From positions 33,220,224-33,284,223 of the forward strand of contig JACDQD010000003.1 in NCBI GenBank assembly GCA_019843655.1: a stretch of DNA of 64,000 nt. The letters run 5' to 3'. The notes below the pieces were generated by a model. That model was not told the DNA's origin, ran no database searches, and was given only the letters and a program-made list of their open reading frames with translations. Position 1 is the stretch's first letter, and each line of letters begins with the position of its first letter. Below, piece by piece: positions 54,489-64,000 of this stretch. Position numbers and translations under genes: made by a program. Source of the DNA: Lethocerus indicus (lineage: Eukaryota > Arthropoda > Insecta > Hemiptera > Belostomatidae).

Positions 54489-57400
54489 TTAATAGTTGAA
54501 CGTGGTGAAGTTGGAAGGGATCTCTGGAGCGGCAGGATGGAAAGAACTCTGTAAGGTAAGCCATAATGTATATATTAGTATAAGAACAATGCAAAATTAG
54601 AAAACTGATTAAAGAATGGCTAGACACGAAAGTAATAAAATTGTAACAATAATGTACCTGGGATGGAGATTGTGCGGGAGGCGGTCTGGAAGTGACTATA
54701 ACGTATTTCTGTTGACTATTGGTGGTAGAATGCTGTCTCTGCACACCACCAACCACTATACGCCCACTGCTCATTGTCATCACATCATTGCCTGAAACCA
54801 GACCTAGAATAACGGATAAACAACAATTTGAACAAGCCTCATACTTCAAATATTATATAAGTTTAAAGGATAAATATTAGGGACTAAGACAACCTGCAGA
54901 ATATAAATGACGGGGCCAGTGTTATATGAGGGTGATTCTCAAATAGAAGAAAAATAATTTGGCAATATAATTATCAATTTTAAATATCAGAAAGAAGAAA
55001 ATATATATATTGGAAAATATGTATAATATTTTATCATTTAAGAGAAGAATACTTGTTTTGTGGTCTGTGAGGGGTTGCAATATTGTAGATATAGTGTTCT
55101 TCTGTCTCACCTTGCCGGTTTCGTCTTTTTCTAGACCAATCAGTAGTGCTCTCATCTTCAGTAGTATGTGAGACACTTTGGCACGTGGGATGCTTGTCGG
55201 GCATCACGTTTGCCATGAATGTTTCCCGATGAAGGATCCACACGAAATCTACGCTATTCCAACCCCTCGCAGACCACAAAACTGGTATAGCATATTATTA
55301 TAATTCGGTATGCTGGTACCTGACTGTATAATGGAGGGGTTGAGTGCTACGGCGAGGCTGGGCGTTGTGTCGGCGCTGGTGCCGCCAGGGGTGCCAACCA
55401 CACCGGGCTGCGACTGCGCCTGGCCGGAGCCAGAACCGGGCTGCAGGCCTGATCCGGAACCGCCAACTGCGGATGGTGCAATCCTGAGTTTCACAACAGC
55501 AGCATGTAGTGTAGTGCCCAGTGAACCAAATTCGCTCCTGTACTCATCAAGTAAATCAGGGGGAGATCTCACTGCTTTCAGTATCGGCGGTATTACTTTC
55601 TGTAAAAAAAAAATTAAATCATAATTTTAGTTGAATATTACATGATGACATCCAGAAGAATCTTGTTATATACTTACATTCTAGCAAGTATATTTCAAAA
55701 TAAATTAGTTAATGAAATACATTCAGATAGGACTTACATTAAGTAAATGTTTTATATGGCCCGCTGGCACTTTATCTGCATTGTTGCTGCTGCTGGAAAC
55801 ATCTGTCCTGTCTGAGATCAGTTTCACCTTTGGTAGAATAAAAACTTTCACGACTTCTCCACCCAATTCTGATAAACCTTTAGGTACAGACAATAAATAT
55901 CATAAAATTATTTTAATTCCCTTATGAAAATGACAACAAAATATAGTTATAAAAGGGACTAAAAATAATAAATTTTACTACTATATTGATTAATTTTACT
56001 AAAAGTGACACTACACTGCATTAACAAGAAAAATATGCTCGGCTACTAACACTCATGGACTTTTGAATTCTTCTTTAAATAGACACTTAATAAATTATAA
56101 TTACTTTATCTTATTTTTTACAGCATTGAGTTTTTCTTTTTTTAATTGACATTTCATTTTTTCAATGAAAAATGTAAATAACTTTTTTACACTAGTTAAT
56201 GTAAGTAATTTTGTTAAAAACAGTTAATAATGCCCTATTATTTTTTTAAACAATAAAGCATCCAAAGAAAATTAAGAAAATGTATTACATACTTCATTAG
56301 AATATACATTGAAAAGATAAAATGCTAGACTTTAATCACAACTGAATCCATCAGTCATCTATTGGTAAATAGGTAAATGTATTAGTGATACAAATGGGAC
56401 TCAAATAGGAAAATTATAAATGAAATCATTGACAAGTTATTTACATCATAAATAAATATTTTGCTCTTATCCCTTGTCTTTACATTTCTAAAATATTTTA
56501 GGAGTATTCTAATAAAAAAGTTTAATTGTTTGTACCTTCTAGAGCTCCGTACAATGAAGAAAGATGAGTTTTTTCATTGTTGATAGCCGAAGAAAACATT
56601 CTGGTTACTCTGGTCTGAACGTTGTTGGTTGAAGTGTTGAAATTTTTGCATATTTGCGCCATTAGGCGAGCTGCGAAGTCTCTCAATGCCCAATGATTAT
56701 CAAACTCTGGTCTACCGCACAGCTGTCTGCTCACTATGCAAGTTGCAACTGACGGGATCAACTCGTGCAGCTAAACAAATATAACACTTGCATTATTATA
56801 ATATAAAGAAATACAAGTGGATGGACTCATCAAAGGACAGGGTCAAACCATCCTGTTGTATTCTGAGGAAACTTTCTTGATTTTACAAAACTTGAAGTAA
56901 CATATACATGCATATTTTATACCTATGTATACTTACATATTTCTCGAGATATAATGAAGGATTTTCAAGAAGTGCCTTGACCATTCTCATGAGGTATATG
57001 AGTAGAGCCAAATTGTGTTGAACGACGTTGACTTTGACACCTTCGGCAATGAATGTACACATTCGAGGCAACATCTCATGAAGGCCTGGATCGGATGCCA
57101 AACTTTGAAGTGCTTCCTATAATATTGAAAGAAAACATAATGTACGGTACACATAAAATTAATAAATGATTAACATTGACCAGGCTTAGAAACAATAGAA
57201 AGTTGTTAAAAAATGATAATGCGATATTATAATTTGGAATTTTTGAATATCATATTACTCATGAGATTTTCTATTTTCTCCAGTTTGTTTGGTCCTAAGC
57301 TAGACCCCTCACTGTTGCCAGTAACAAAAGAGTTACTTATATGCCATAATGCAAATCATTAACAGAATGCTACTGACAACTGTGAGTAGGCAATAGAGGT

Positions 57401-59249
57401 TTAGCTCGGGCCCAAACAAGTGGGAGGAGACAGAAAGCCTTCATCGGTTCTTCAGCCTACATTTATGTACGTACTTATTTTCAATTAATTCAATTCTTTA
57501 TTTGACTGTTATGAATCGATTATCATGGTTCAACAGAATCAAGTTTATCGATATGTTGATATATAGTGTTGAACTGACAGCGCGACGGCTTTCATCTGAC
57601 CCGACGCAAGCCTCCGTTATCTCTTTGTAATACAGCTGTTGTTCGACAGACAATTCGTGCGTGGCCAACTGCTTCACGTGCACAGTTTCAACATTCCGTA
57701 ACTTTTGAGCTTTCCTATGATAATAAAAAATCATTAATATCACGTATCATAAATACGACACATGAGAAACTTTGATAAAGTGTGAGTGGGACAAGAAAAG
57801 TAAATCATTTAATTCCTAACTAAAATATTTTGTTAAGGTGAATACAGTGATACTGATAATGTAAAATAATGTAATTTAGAACCAAACAAGTGAGAGGAGA
57901 CAAAATCCCACGAGTGACTTTACTTAGTAACTTTTTAAAGTGAGTTGCAAATGAATTACCCAGTAGTTGGTTTTCCAGATGAGTCTCCTTTTTCTTTGGC
58001 AGATTTATTCAATTTAGTGATTGGATCAATTGCTTCAATCTTCTGTGAATCTTTCGATACTGGAGGTGGATTTTCAGGAATCGTAGGCTGAACACCGTCA
58101 ATGCATAACCAATGAGCTACAATACAAAAATCATTAAACGGGTATATCTTTTTTTCTCTATGATTTTACAAATCAAACTCAATCTCAACCTACACTTAAT
58201 CTCACGGTATGGACGGGAAAAATAATTAAAATGAAATAATTTGAAAAATAAGCATACAGTATTTAGCATGTAAAGTAAAATGCCGTAATATATAACAGAT
58301 CTATCATGAATAAATAATAGTTCAGTGCGGAACAATCAAATAAAGAGATGACATGATTTGATAAGCACATTAGGAATATAAATTAAATTCAAAACTGATT
58401 TCTATATAACCACTATTATAATATAATTTACCTCTGAGAGTTACTTCGAGTGGCAGTTTGACAGGCTGATTTGTAATGAACTCATTTAAATCGATCTCTT
58501 TCTCCTCAATGAAGAACAATTCTCGTCCTCCACCTGACGCAAACCTAAATGGAATGTGGTCATTTGTGTAAAATCCATATAATGGCTGAAAGAACAAATT
58601 ATCCAAACAATTACTAAAACAATGCATATTAAAGATTTCAAATAATGCAAAGAATGTAAAAACTGTTTAAATAGAATTGCAGAAAGTGACAAGGAATAAT
58701 GTTTGACGAAATACAATTAAGAATAGTCAACATTTATTTTAAATGAGGTTTAAATAATTCTTCACCTCTATGTTTTTGATTTTAAGAGCATAATCGACAT
58801 CCGATGCGATTAATTTTTGCCGCTTTGAATGGTGCATAAATTTGGCGCAATCCTGAAACAAAATGTATACATTTTTTGAAAACATTAATAAATATTTTCA
58901 ATGGCAGTATAAAAGGGGCAAAATGAACAAAAAAGACAATCTCTAAATTTTGGTAATTTTGTTTAATTAAAAGAACAGTTTGTTTACTCGATAGTAATCA
59001 AATTTGTAAACCATATTGTTTTTAACATTATGCTTTACTTGACTGGAAAGCAACTCAACTACTTCACTGGAAAATAATTCAAGGCACAAATACCTGTATT
59101 ATATGTTTCAGTCTGTAAGAGACATCATCTGCCAGCTCTTTGGCGGCTTCATCCGGCAGATTGCTAATGCCGATGCTCTCGGCGATCACTTTTATAGACT
59201 CCAGAGGTATCGACGTCCCGTATACGGAATCCATATCACCATAACTCAT
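54489..59249 (-). CDS. TAF6: TAF6, transcription initiation factor TFIID subunit 6 (11 coding exons)
   Basis: Coding exons: 59249-59094, 58852-58766, 58585-58432, 58116-57960, 57714-57579, 57116-56937, 56770-56536, 55877-55738, 55599-55320, 54803-54658, 54548-54489. Phases close and predict 576 residues, similar to fly TAF6. It is a nuclear TFIID (and SAGA-type) subunit; its N-terminal histone fold pairs with TAF9. Seen in order: histone fold, residues about 13-81 ([55 protein letters not shown]); linker; and the HEAT-repeat domain ([89 protein letters not shown]). A Gly/Pro/Gln/Ser-rich tail ends SNFTTFNY. The exon 57714-57579 donor is GTCAGT, a weaker GT site. A MITE sits 30 bp from the exon 55320 donor. 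Confidence 0.95.
55050..55290. mobile_element. MITE related to 16000-16262, in a TAF6 intron
   Basis: The left end (TTTTGTGGTCTGTGAGGGG at about 55055) and right end (CCCCTCGCAGACCACAAAAC at about 55262) are inverted copies over about 45 bp with mismatches. The right end, including CTATTCCAACCC and ACTGGTATA, matches the sequence at 16227-16262. CGAAATCTACG/CGTAGATTTCG matches the solo end at 11101. The core of about 150 bp is non-coding. Confidence 0.65.
57275..57445. mobile_element. Short palindromic MITE-like element in a TAF6 intron
   Basis: TTTGTTTGGTCCTAAGCTAG at about 57283 and its imperfect inverse (TTAGCTCGGGCCCAAACAAG) at about 57402 bracket about 100 bp, with a second inverted pair (TTGCCAGTAAC / GACAACTGTGAG) inside. 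Just outside the right arm, AGGAGACAGAAA is shared with the MITE end at 16195-16210. A further scrap, CCAAACAAGTGAGAGGAGAC, is at about 57882. Confidence 0.5.
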
Positions 59250-59735
59250 TCAAGCGCGCCGATAAATCTTATTTTGACTCAATAAACATAAGCTGTACAG
59301 ACACGAACGCATACAGAACAGGCAGGCTAACCTGCAACAAAACGATACTGCGAGCTGTAAACTTTCATTAGCATATCAGCCAATGCCACCATAATAGATA
59401 ATAGTCACAAATATTTTGTATATGATATTATTGCATCGATAATTTATTACAAAGTCGGCAATATTTTTTGATACGATTTTCTCTATTTAAATTGTTCTTT
59501 TGCCGTAATGCATTGTTACTTTCCAAATTTTGGAATAGGGTTTTTGTAAATATACGTAAAATTACTATTTTTCTTTACGCACTTACTTTGTTCGCTATAC
59601 ATTCTACCGCTTCAATTAGTCTATACACGTGAAATATTTTTCTTCAACAAAAAAAAAAATATTCTTTTTGGAACAATAATTTAAGGAGATGGATTTTATG
59701 GTTAGCTCATATGATGTAATTTTAATCGTTGGACC
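59250..59735. promoter_or_regulatory. Shared head-to-head promoter region of TAF6 and the FAM194-like gene
   Basis: A gap of 486 bp separates the two divergent start codons. It is mostly AT-rich with a CG-containing part near the TAF6 start (GCGCGCCG at about 59255). I see no TATA box at a convincing distance or other named motif. Shared regulation is inferred only from the layout. Confidence 0.4.
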
Positions 59736-62700
59736 ATGTCCCGGACAAAGAAATGCCGCGAAAAGAAAGAGTATAGACCTGTATTGCCGACGATAGCGGA
59801 CGAAGCGGTGACCGACCGCTTAATTCGGGCTACCGACCTGGGATTGGAAAGAATTATAGAAGAGAAACTTTCGTCGTCGAGGAGCGAAAGGGGGGACGAT
59901 AATGGCGGCTCGAGGAAAGCTCGGAAGGCGGACCGATTCCGAACCGCCGAAAAATCCGATTCCGCACCGCCAACGCCCGCATCCCGTCCACTCTATACAG
60001 AGTTCAACGACTGTCTACAGAAACTCTTCCGCAGATACAAAGAGATAAGCTCCACTTCTATATCGAGCGGCATCAATTCGCCCGAGTTTCTGGCGTACGT
60101 ATTTACGGCGGTTAGACAATTTACCGGCGGGTGTGGAACAACTTGACAAATTATTATATCAACAACGTACCGCTTTGTTTCAGATCACCTCCGAGGAGTA
60201 AACAGCTTGAAACTCCGGTAGGTCTTTCAAATAAAGGCTGGACAATTTCATGTAATAACAACTTATTGTGCCGAATTCCTCAAATATTATTATACATTTA
60301 TGTACGAGTATTACTTTACATACCTTGTATTTAAGTAGTACTTGTGTCACCCAAAACTGGCTTAGTGATTTAATTAAGAAGTAACGATCCCTGGCAGAAC
60401 TTTTCCTGAAAGAAAGATAGTACAGAGGGAAGTGTACTAAGGATATAACAACCGACATGAAACTGTTGTCCTAGACTCACAAATAGAAAACAATTAAAGA
60501 TTGGAAATGGGCAAGTGCGTAAGTGCCAAAATAACAATTTTTCCAGCATTAGGAAAAACGCACAGGGAATAGGGGCAACGGATTGTAATATTGCACGAAG
60601 TAAATAAAATTTAAAGCTGTTTTCAGACTAAATGGATGAATATAGTATGCGTGTATAAATATTTTGTGTTTTCAGACAAATCGAACTGCATGCAACAATG
60701 ACGACGATTTGGTCAATGGAGACCTAAAAATAAAGGAAAGCATTTCTTTCATGAAAGGTAATATCAATTTGAGTAGTTGGATATAATCAAACTTGGCAAT
60801 GTACTTCCTGCACGCTTTGGATGAATACACTATTAGTGTTATTTACACCAGTAATAAGCTAGTTACACTATTCATTTATAAGACTGAAGTTTGAAACGTT
60901 TTTTTTCATTTTGAATTCTGCGCTGCAGACCTCCTCTACCCTCCGGACACTTACGGAGTCCCACCGACACGAGACAGAAATTTCATTGTGGCCACCGCTA
61001 GAGTCACAATAAAGAGTTCGAAAACATCACTGGTAATTATTACCCAATTAGTGTTACCCATTTCTGTTATTTACGGTAAGATTAGAAGTAGAACAGAGCG
61101 GAACTAATTTGAACTAATTTCGGTTAAAGCAATCTTTTTGAGTTTGCTTCTTTAGCCTCCTGTATTCGAACCCGAAATTTCAAATTTTTAGCCCATTTAC
61201 TGTACGACTGTCTTTCAACTTTACCAACAATAAACAACGCTAATAGTGAGTAAAATTTGAGTGACAGGTCCCAACACAGTTATTCAATATGTTATAAATA
61301 AACATTTCACCCAAGCGGTCGGATTAATATTTAAAATATTAATTACTCTACGCAGCAGCTCCTTTTTTTTACAAATTCTTCCAAATGTATTGCACTTTGT
61401 TTATTTATATATATACATCCATTGATATCTATTTTGGAAAGAGTAAGAGGACGAATGAAAGTGCGAAACATACAGCGAGAAGTGCTAGCCAAGCCAGTTC
61501 AAGACCAAGTACTAAGAACAGTAAATTAACAAAGCAAAAAGGGCGTAAGTACTTTTAAAATATAACTCCCAGTTATAAATTACAGTCACTGTCTGATTGT
61601 TGATTATTTAAACCTTTTCCTCTGTTTTTAAGCCACCATAAAATATCAGTTGTCCGATTTGGAGAACGTGATGAAAGGGCTCACAGCTCCACCGAGCAAT
61701 GTTTCATTCGCCAAACTCATCAGTTTCAAAGCTGAACCGTTCAAACAGGAGTGGGATTGGTAATAGCTAGAGTCATACAATGTGTTTGGTCATTTAAATT
61801 CCAAAACCATAATCGAATACGTATGTTTTAGTTTCCGCACTAGGGACGCCGAAAGAACGGAATATTACAATGACGGTAGTCTGGCTCTGAAATTTGGAAA
61901 AGACGGAACCGGGCAAATATATTACCCTAATGGAGATCTAGCCATCACATTAGCCGAAAGCAGAATAGGTAGCATCAGTATATCAATAACGAAAACAATA
62001 CCTATAGACAAAATATAATCGCCGAAAAATAACTAAAGTCTACGTGTGTCCGATATGAACCGTAAACTTAATCGTACTATGAGTATATTCAATGAAAACC
62101 GAATTGATTCAGGAAGAAGAATGTTGATACTGTCGGAGAGGGGAAAGCAAGCCGACGGGTCGTACAAGGCTGCCGTCCCGATAGCACTTTTCGATCAGAA
62201 AGGAAACGGCGTCGTGTACAACACTGACGGTAAAATAAGGTACAGGGTCATAAAGCTTTTAGGATGGTGCACACATAATTGTGCCCTTGATTATAGTCCT
62301 AGTTTTGATTTTAGCGTGCGTGTTTTACGTTGAGACAGAAATACGACTTTTTGAAACAAACGTTAGCCATCTACTTCAGATGTTTGTCGAATTTAAGAGT
62401 GTAAGAGTTTCGAATTTTTATCTGACTCTCTGTAATTATGGCTTTCGAATTATCGCTTTCTTATGGCAGAACGATACATAGGTAAGTACCAGACGTACGT
62501 TATACGGGGTGTGTGATGGACATGACACTGTTCTAGGTTGAACTACGAGCAGGCGGAAGGGGTCCTGTACGATTCGGGACACGGGCTGCCGGTCAGGTGG
62601 AAGTGGAAAGGTAGCGCCTACGTCCTCCAGAGGAGGAAGGAGCTGGAGTCGGTGGCCGAGGACGAGGACGACTGGGAGCCCGACCCCTGGGACACCAAGA

Positions 62701-63816
62701 CGGACAACAAGGCCAACGCCCAGGGTAGGAAAAGGAGTACGCTTAGTGTCTAACCTCAAAACACTAGTTTCAGAATAATTTAAGATGAAAACATATATTT
62801 CTGTATTATTTGTAGTTATTAAAAATGTTTAAATTGACCGTAGGTGGTCGCTCGAGAACGGCTAAGCCTAGGCCGACCCCCTGCCACATGACGATGGCCG
62901 CCAGTCTTGCCAATCGCAGGACACCCAACACGCCCAAACCAGGTCACAGATATCCCCCTTCCTTCGCCTATAATAGTCGACTAGCTAATTATTTACTTTA
63001 AGATGCCTGTTAGGCCATCCTTGCGATCCTCTGTCCCCGCTCCCGAAGGGATCGGCTTCTCGCCATCTTCGAGGGTTGTAACTTGGTCTGTTTAAACTGC
63101 ACGTCCAACACTTACATTAATATGATCACTCGAAGCATTGCACTTTTATTCTGCGTTTCACCGATAGTGTATCTGAAAGCAGAAGGTGGATATCAGAATA
63201 GTTTCTGGGTTAAAAAGAACTTTTCCACCGTCTTTTGGAACCTGATGACCGGTACCTTCAGGTACACGTCGTGAGTAGTAATGATATAATTAACAATAGT
63301 AGTATCCGGTAATCGACAGTGCGTTCCGTTGTAACGCAGAAAACTTAAAATAATTTACGATTTCATAAATTCCATTCGGCAATGTTTCCAGGGTCGAGAC
63401 TGGGAAGTTCGCCGAAGGGAAACAGAGAGGAGGGTACGCCGAAGACGAGGCTTTTGCCCAAACCAGGCCCTCCGCCCAAAAACTCACCAGTCACAAAACC
63501 CAAATTTATAGTCCTTAAACTGAACCAATATATAGCTCTCAGGCTGATCAACCAGGGCCACATACATATCGATTTCCAGTGCCAGAGAACCCACGTTTCG
63601 TAAGTAATCAATTATCATACGCCTTAAAAGGAAGCGCCAATCTTCTCTTTTTAACTTTGGCGTGTTTTCCTAAAAATTAATTCTTAACCGGTTGTAATTT
63701 GACTTGTTTGTAATGTTTACATGGTTTTCAGTTTAGAAGTATGCCAAAACCCTGAAAATGTTATCTACTTACCTCTGAAGTATTTGAGAAAATCATTCGT
63801 AGAGCTTGAAAGCTGA
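59736..63816 (+). CDS. FAM194/ERICH6-like protein (12 or more coding exons)
   Basis: Well-supported exons: 59736-60094, 60184-60217, 60676-60757, 60929-61032, 61442-61544, 61633-61759, 61832-61968, 62113-62239, 62537-62724, 62844-62942, 63392-63599, 63732-63816 (stop TGA). Phases close and predict about 550 residues. The N-terminal third is basic, low-complexity and unrecognised. From exon 7 on, the protein shows repeated beta-strand motifs: YYNDGSLALKFGKDGTGQIY, YPNGDLAI, ALFDQKGNGVVYNTDGKIR, then LNYEQAEGVLYDSGHGLPVR and WKWKG. Their pattern of Tyr/Asn-Gly turns recalls the C-terminal FAM194 domain of glutamate-rich protein 6, whose biochemical role is unknown. FIVLKLNQYIALRLINQGHI near the end fits the same domain. 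A further exon around 63184-63263 (GGYQNSFWVKKNFSTVFWNL) is phase-compatible but optional. The family call is from memory of motif style, so it is moderate. Confidence 0.6.
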
Positions 63817-64000
63817 CTACTGTAGATTAGATCTAGATGTAGTTAATCTACTGTGATTGTATTAATTTCTTCTGGTAATAGTATTGTAGTTGTTGTCGAA
63901 GGAAAATACTCTCAAATTTTCTGTTTCAGTATTTTCAGACGATGGAGTAAAACCGAAACCGGTCTTATGACCACATAAGTTGATGGTTGCTTGAGAGTTC
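63817..64000. other. Downstream flank of the FAM194-like gene, with a possible repeat edge
   Basis: No coding exon. AATACTCTCAA (about 63906) and TTGAGAGTTC at the window end are short inverted copies about 80 bp apart, and ACCGAAACCGGTCT resembles CTGAAACCGGTCT inside the MITE at 16000-16227. This may be the start of another small element cut by the window edge. Confidence 0.3.

Noticed and set aside
55034..55279. 81-codon minus-strand ORF (WSARGWNS...) in a TAF6 intron
   Set aside because: It coincides with the MITE at 55050-55290, and the matching stretch at 16 kb is not open, so it is repeat sequence and not a gene.

Overview
This is a 64 kb piece of an AT-rich animal nuclear genome, most likely an insect. 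The genes are intron-rich, introns follow GT-AG, several protein families are metazoan-specific, and a short run of the insect telomere unit (GGTTA/TTAGG) sits in one intron. I cannot place it to order or species from sequence alone. There is no sign of prokaryotic, organellar or viral gene organisation.

Eight genes are recognised, plus one unrecognised two-exon candidate. From left to right: the 3' two-thirds of pumilio (+, 449-5549) with a very long AT-rich 3' UTR; THOC5 of the THO/TREX mRNA export complex (-, 14086-21501); a PCMTD-type isoaspartyl methyltransferase-domain protein (-, 23297-27438); an unrecognised candidate (-, 27572-28509); lethal(3)malignant brain tumor (+, 32933-43185); ataxin-10 (-, 45452-49973); TSNAX/Trax (+, 50170-52934); TAF6 of TFIID (-, 54489-59249); and a FAM194/ERICH6-like gene (+, 59736-63816). 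I worked out exon boundaries by hand from splice sites, reading phase and family alignment. For seven genes the phases close across the coding exons found, and total lengths are close to the family lengths I recall. These are unrelated housekeeping and regulatory genes, not an operon. Two pairs are head to head with short shared promoters: ATXN10/TSNAX (about 200 bp, rich in CT/GAGA runs) and TAF6/FAM194-like (about 490 bp).

The most interesting non-genic structures lie in two of the three convergent (tail-to-tail) gaps. Between pumilio and THOC5 is a 70-bp satellite array of 14 units, partly organised as 140-bp dimers and flanked by a 10-bp direct repeat. Between l(3)mbt and ATXN10 is a 0.5 kb degenerate array with ten same-strand copies of a CTCF-like core (AGATGGCGC), a candidate insulator or domain boundary. 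The introns also carry small transposon-like elements: TTAA-flanked piggyBac-type MITEs, a second MITE family with a TIR of about 50 bp, and decayed mariner and LINE fragments. Several local tandem duplications are present too.
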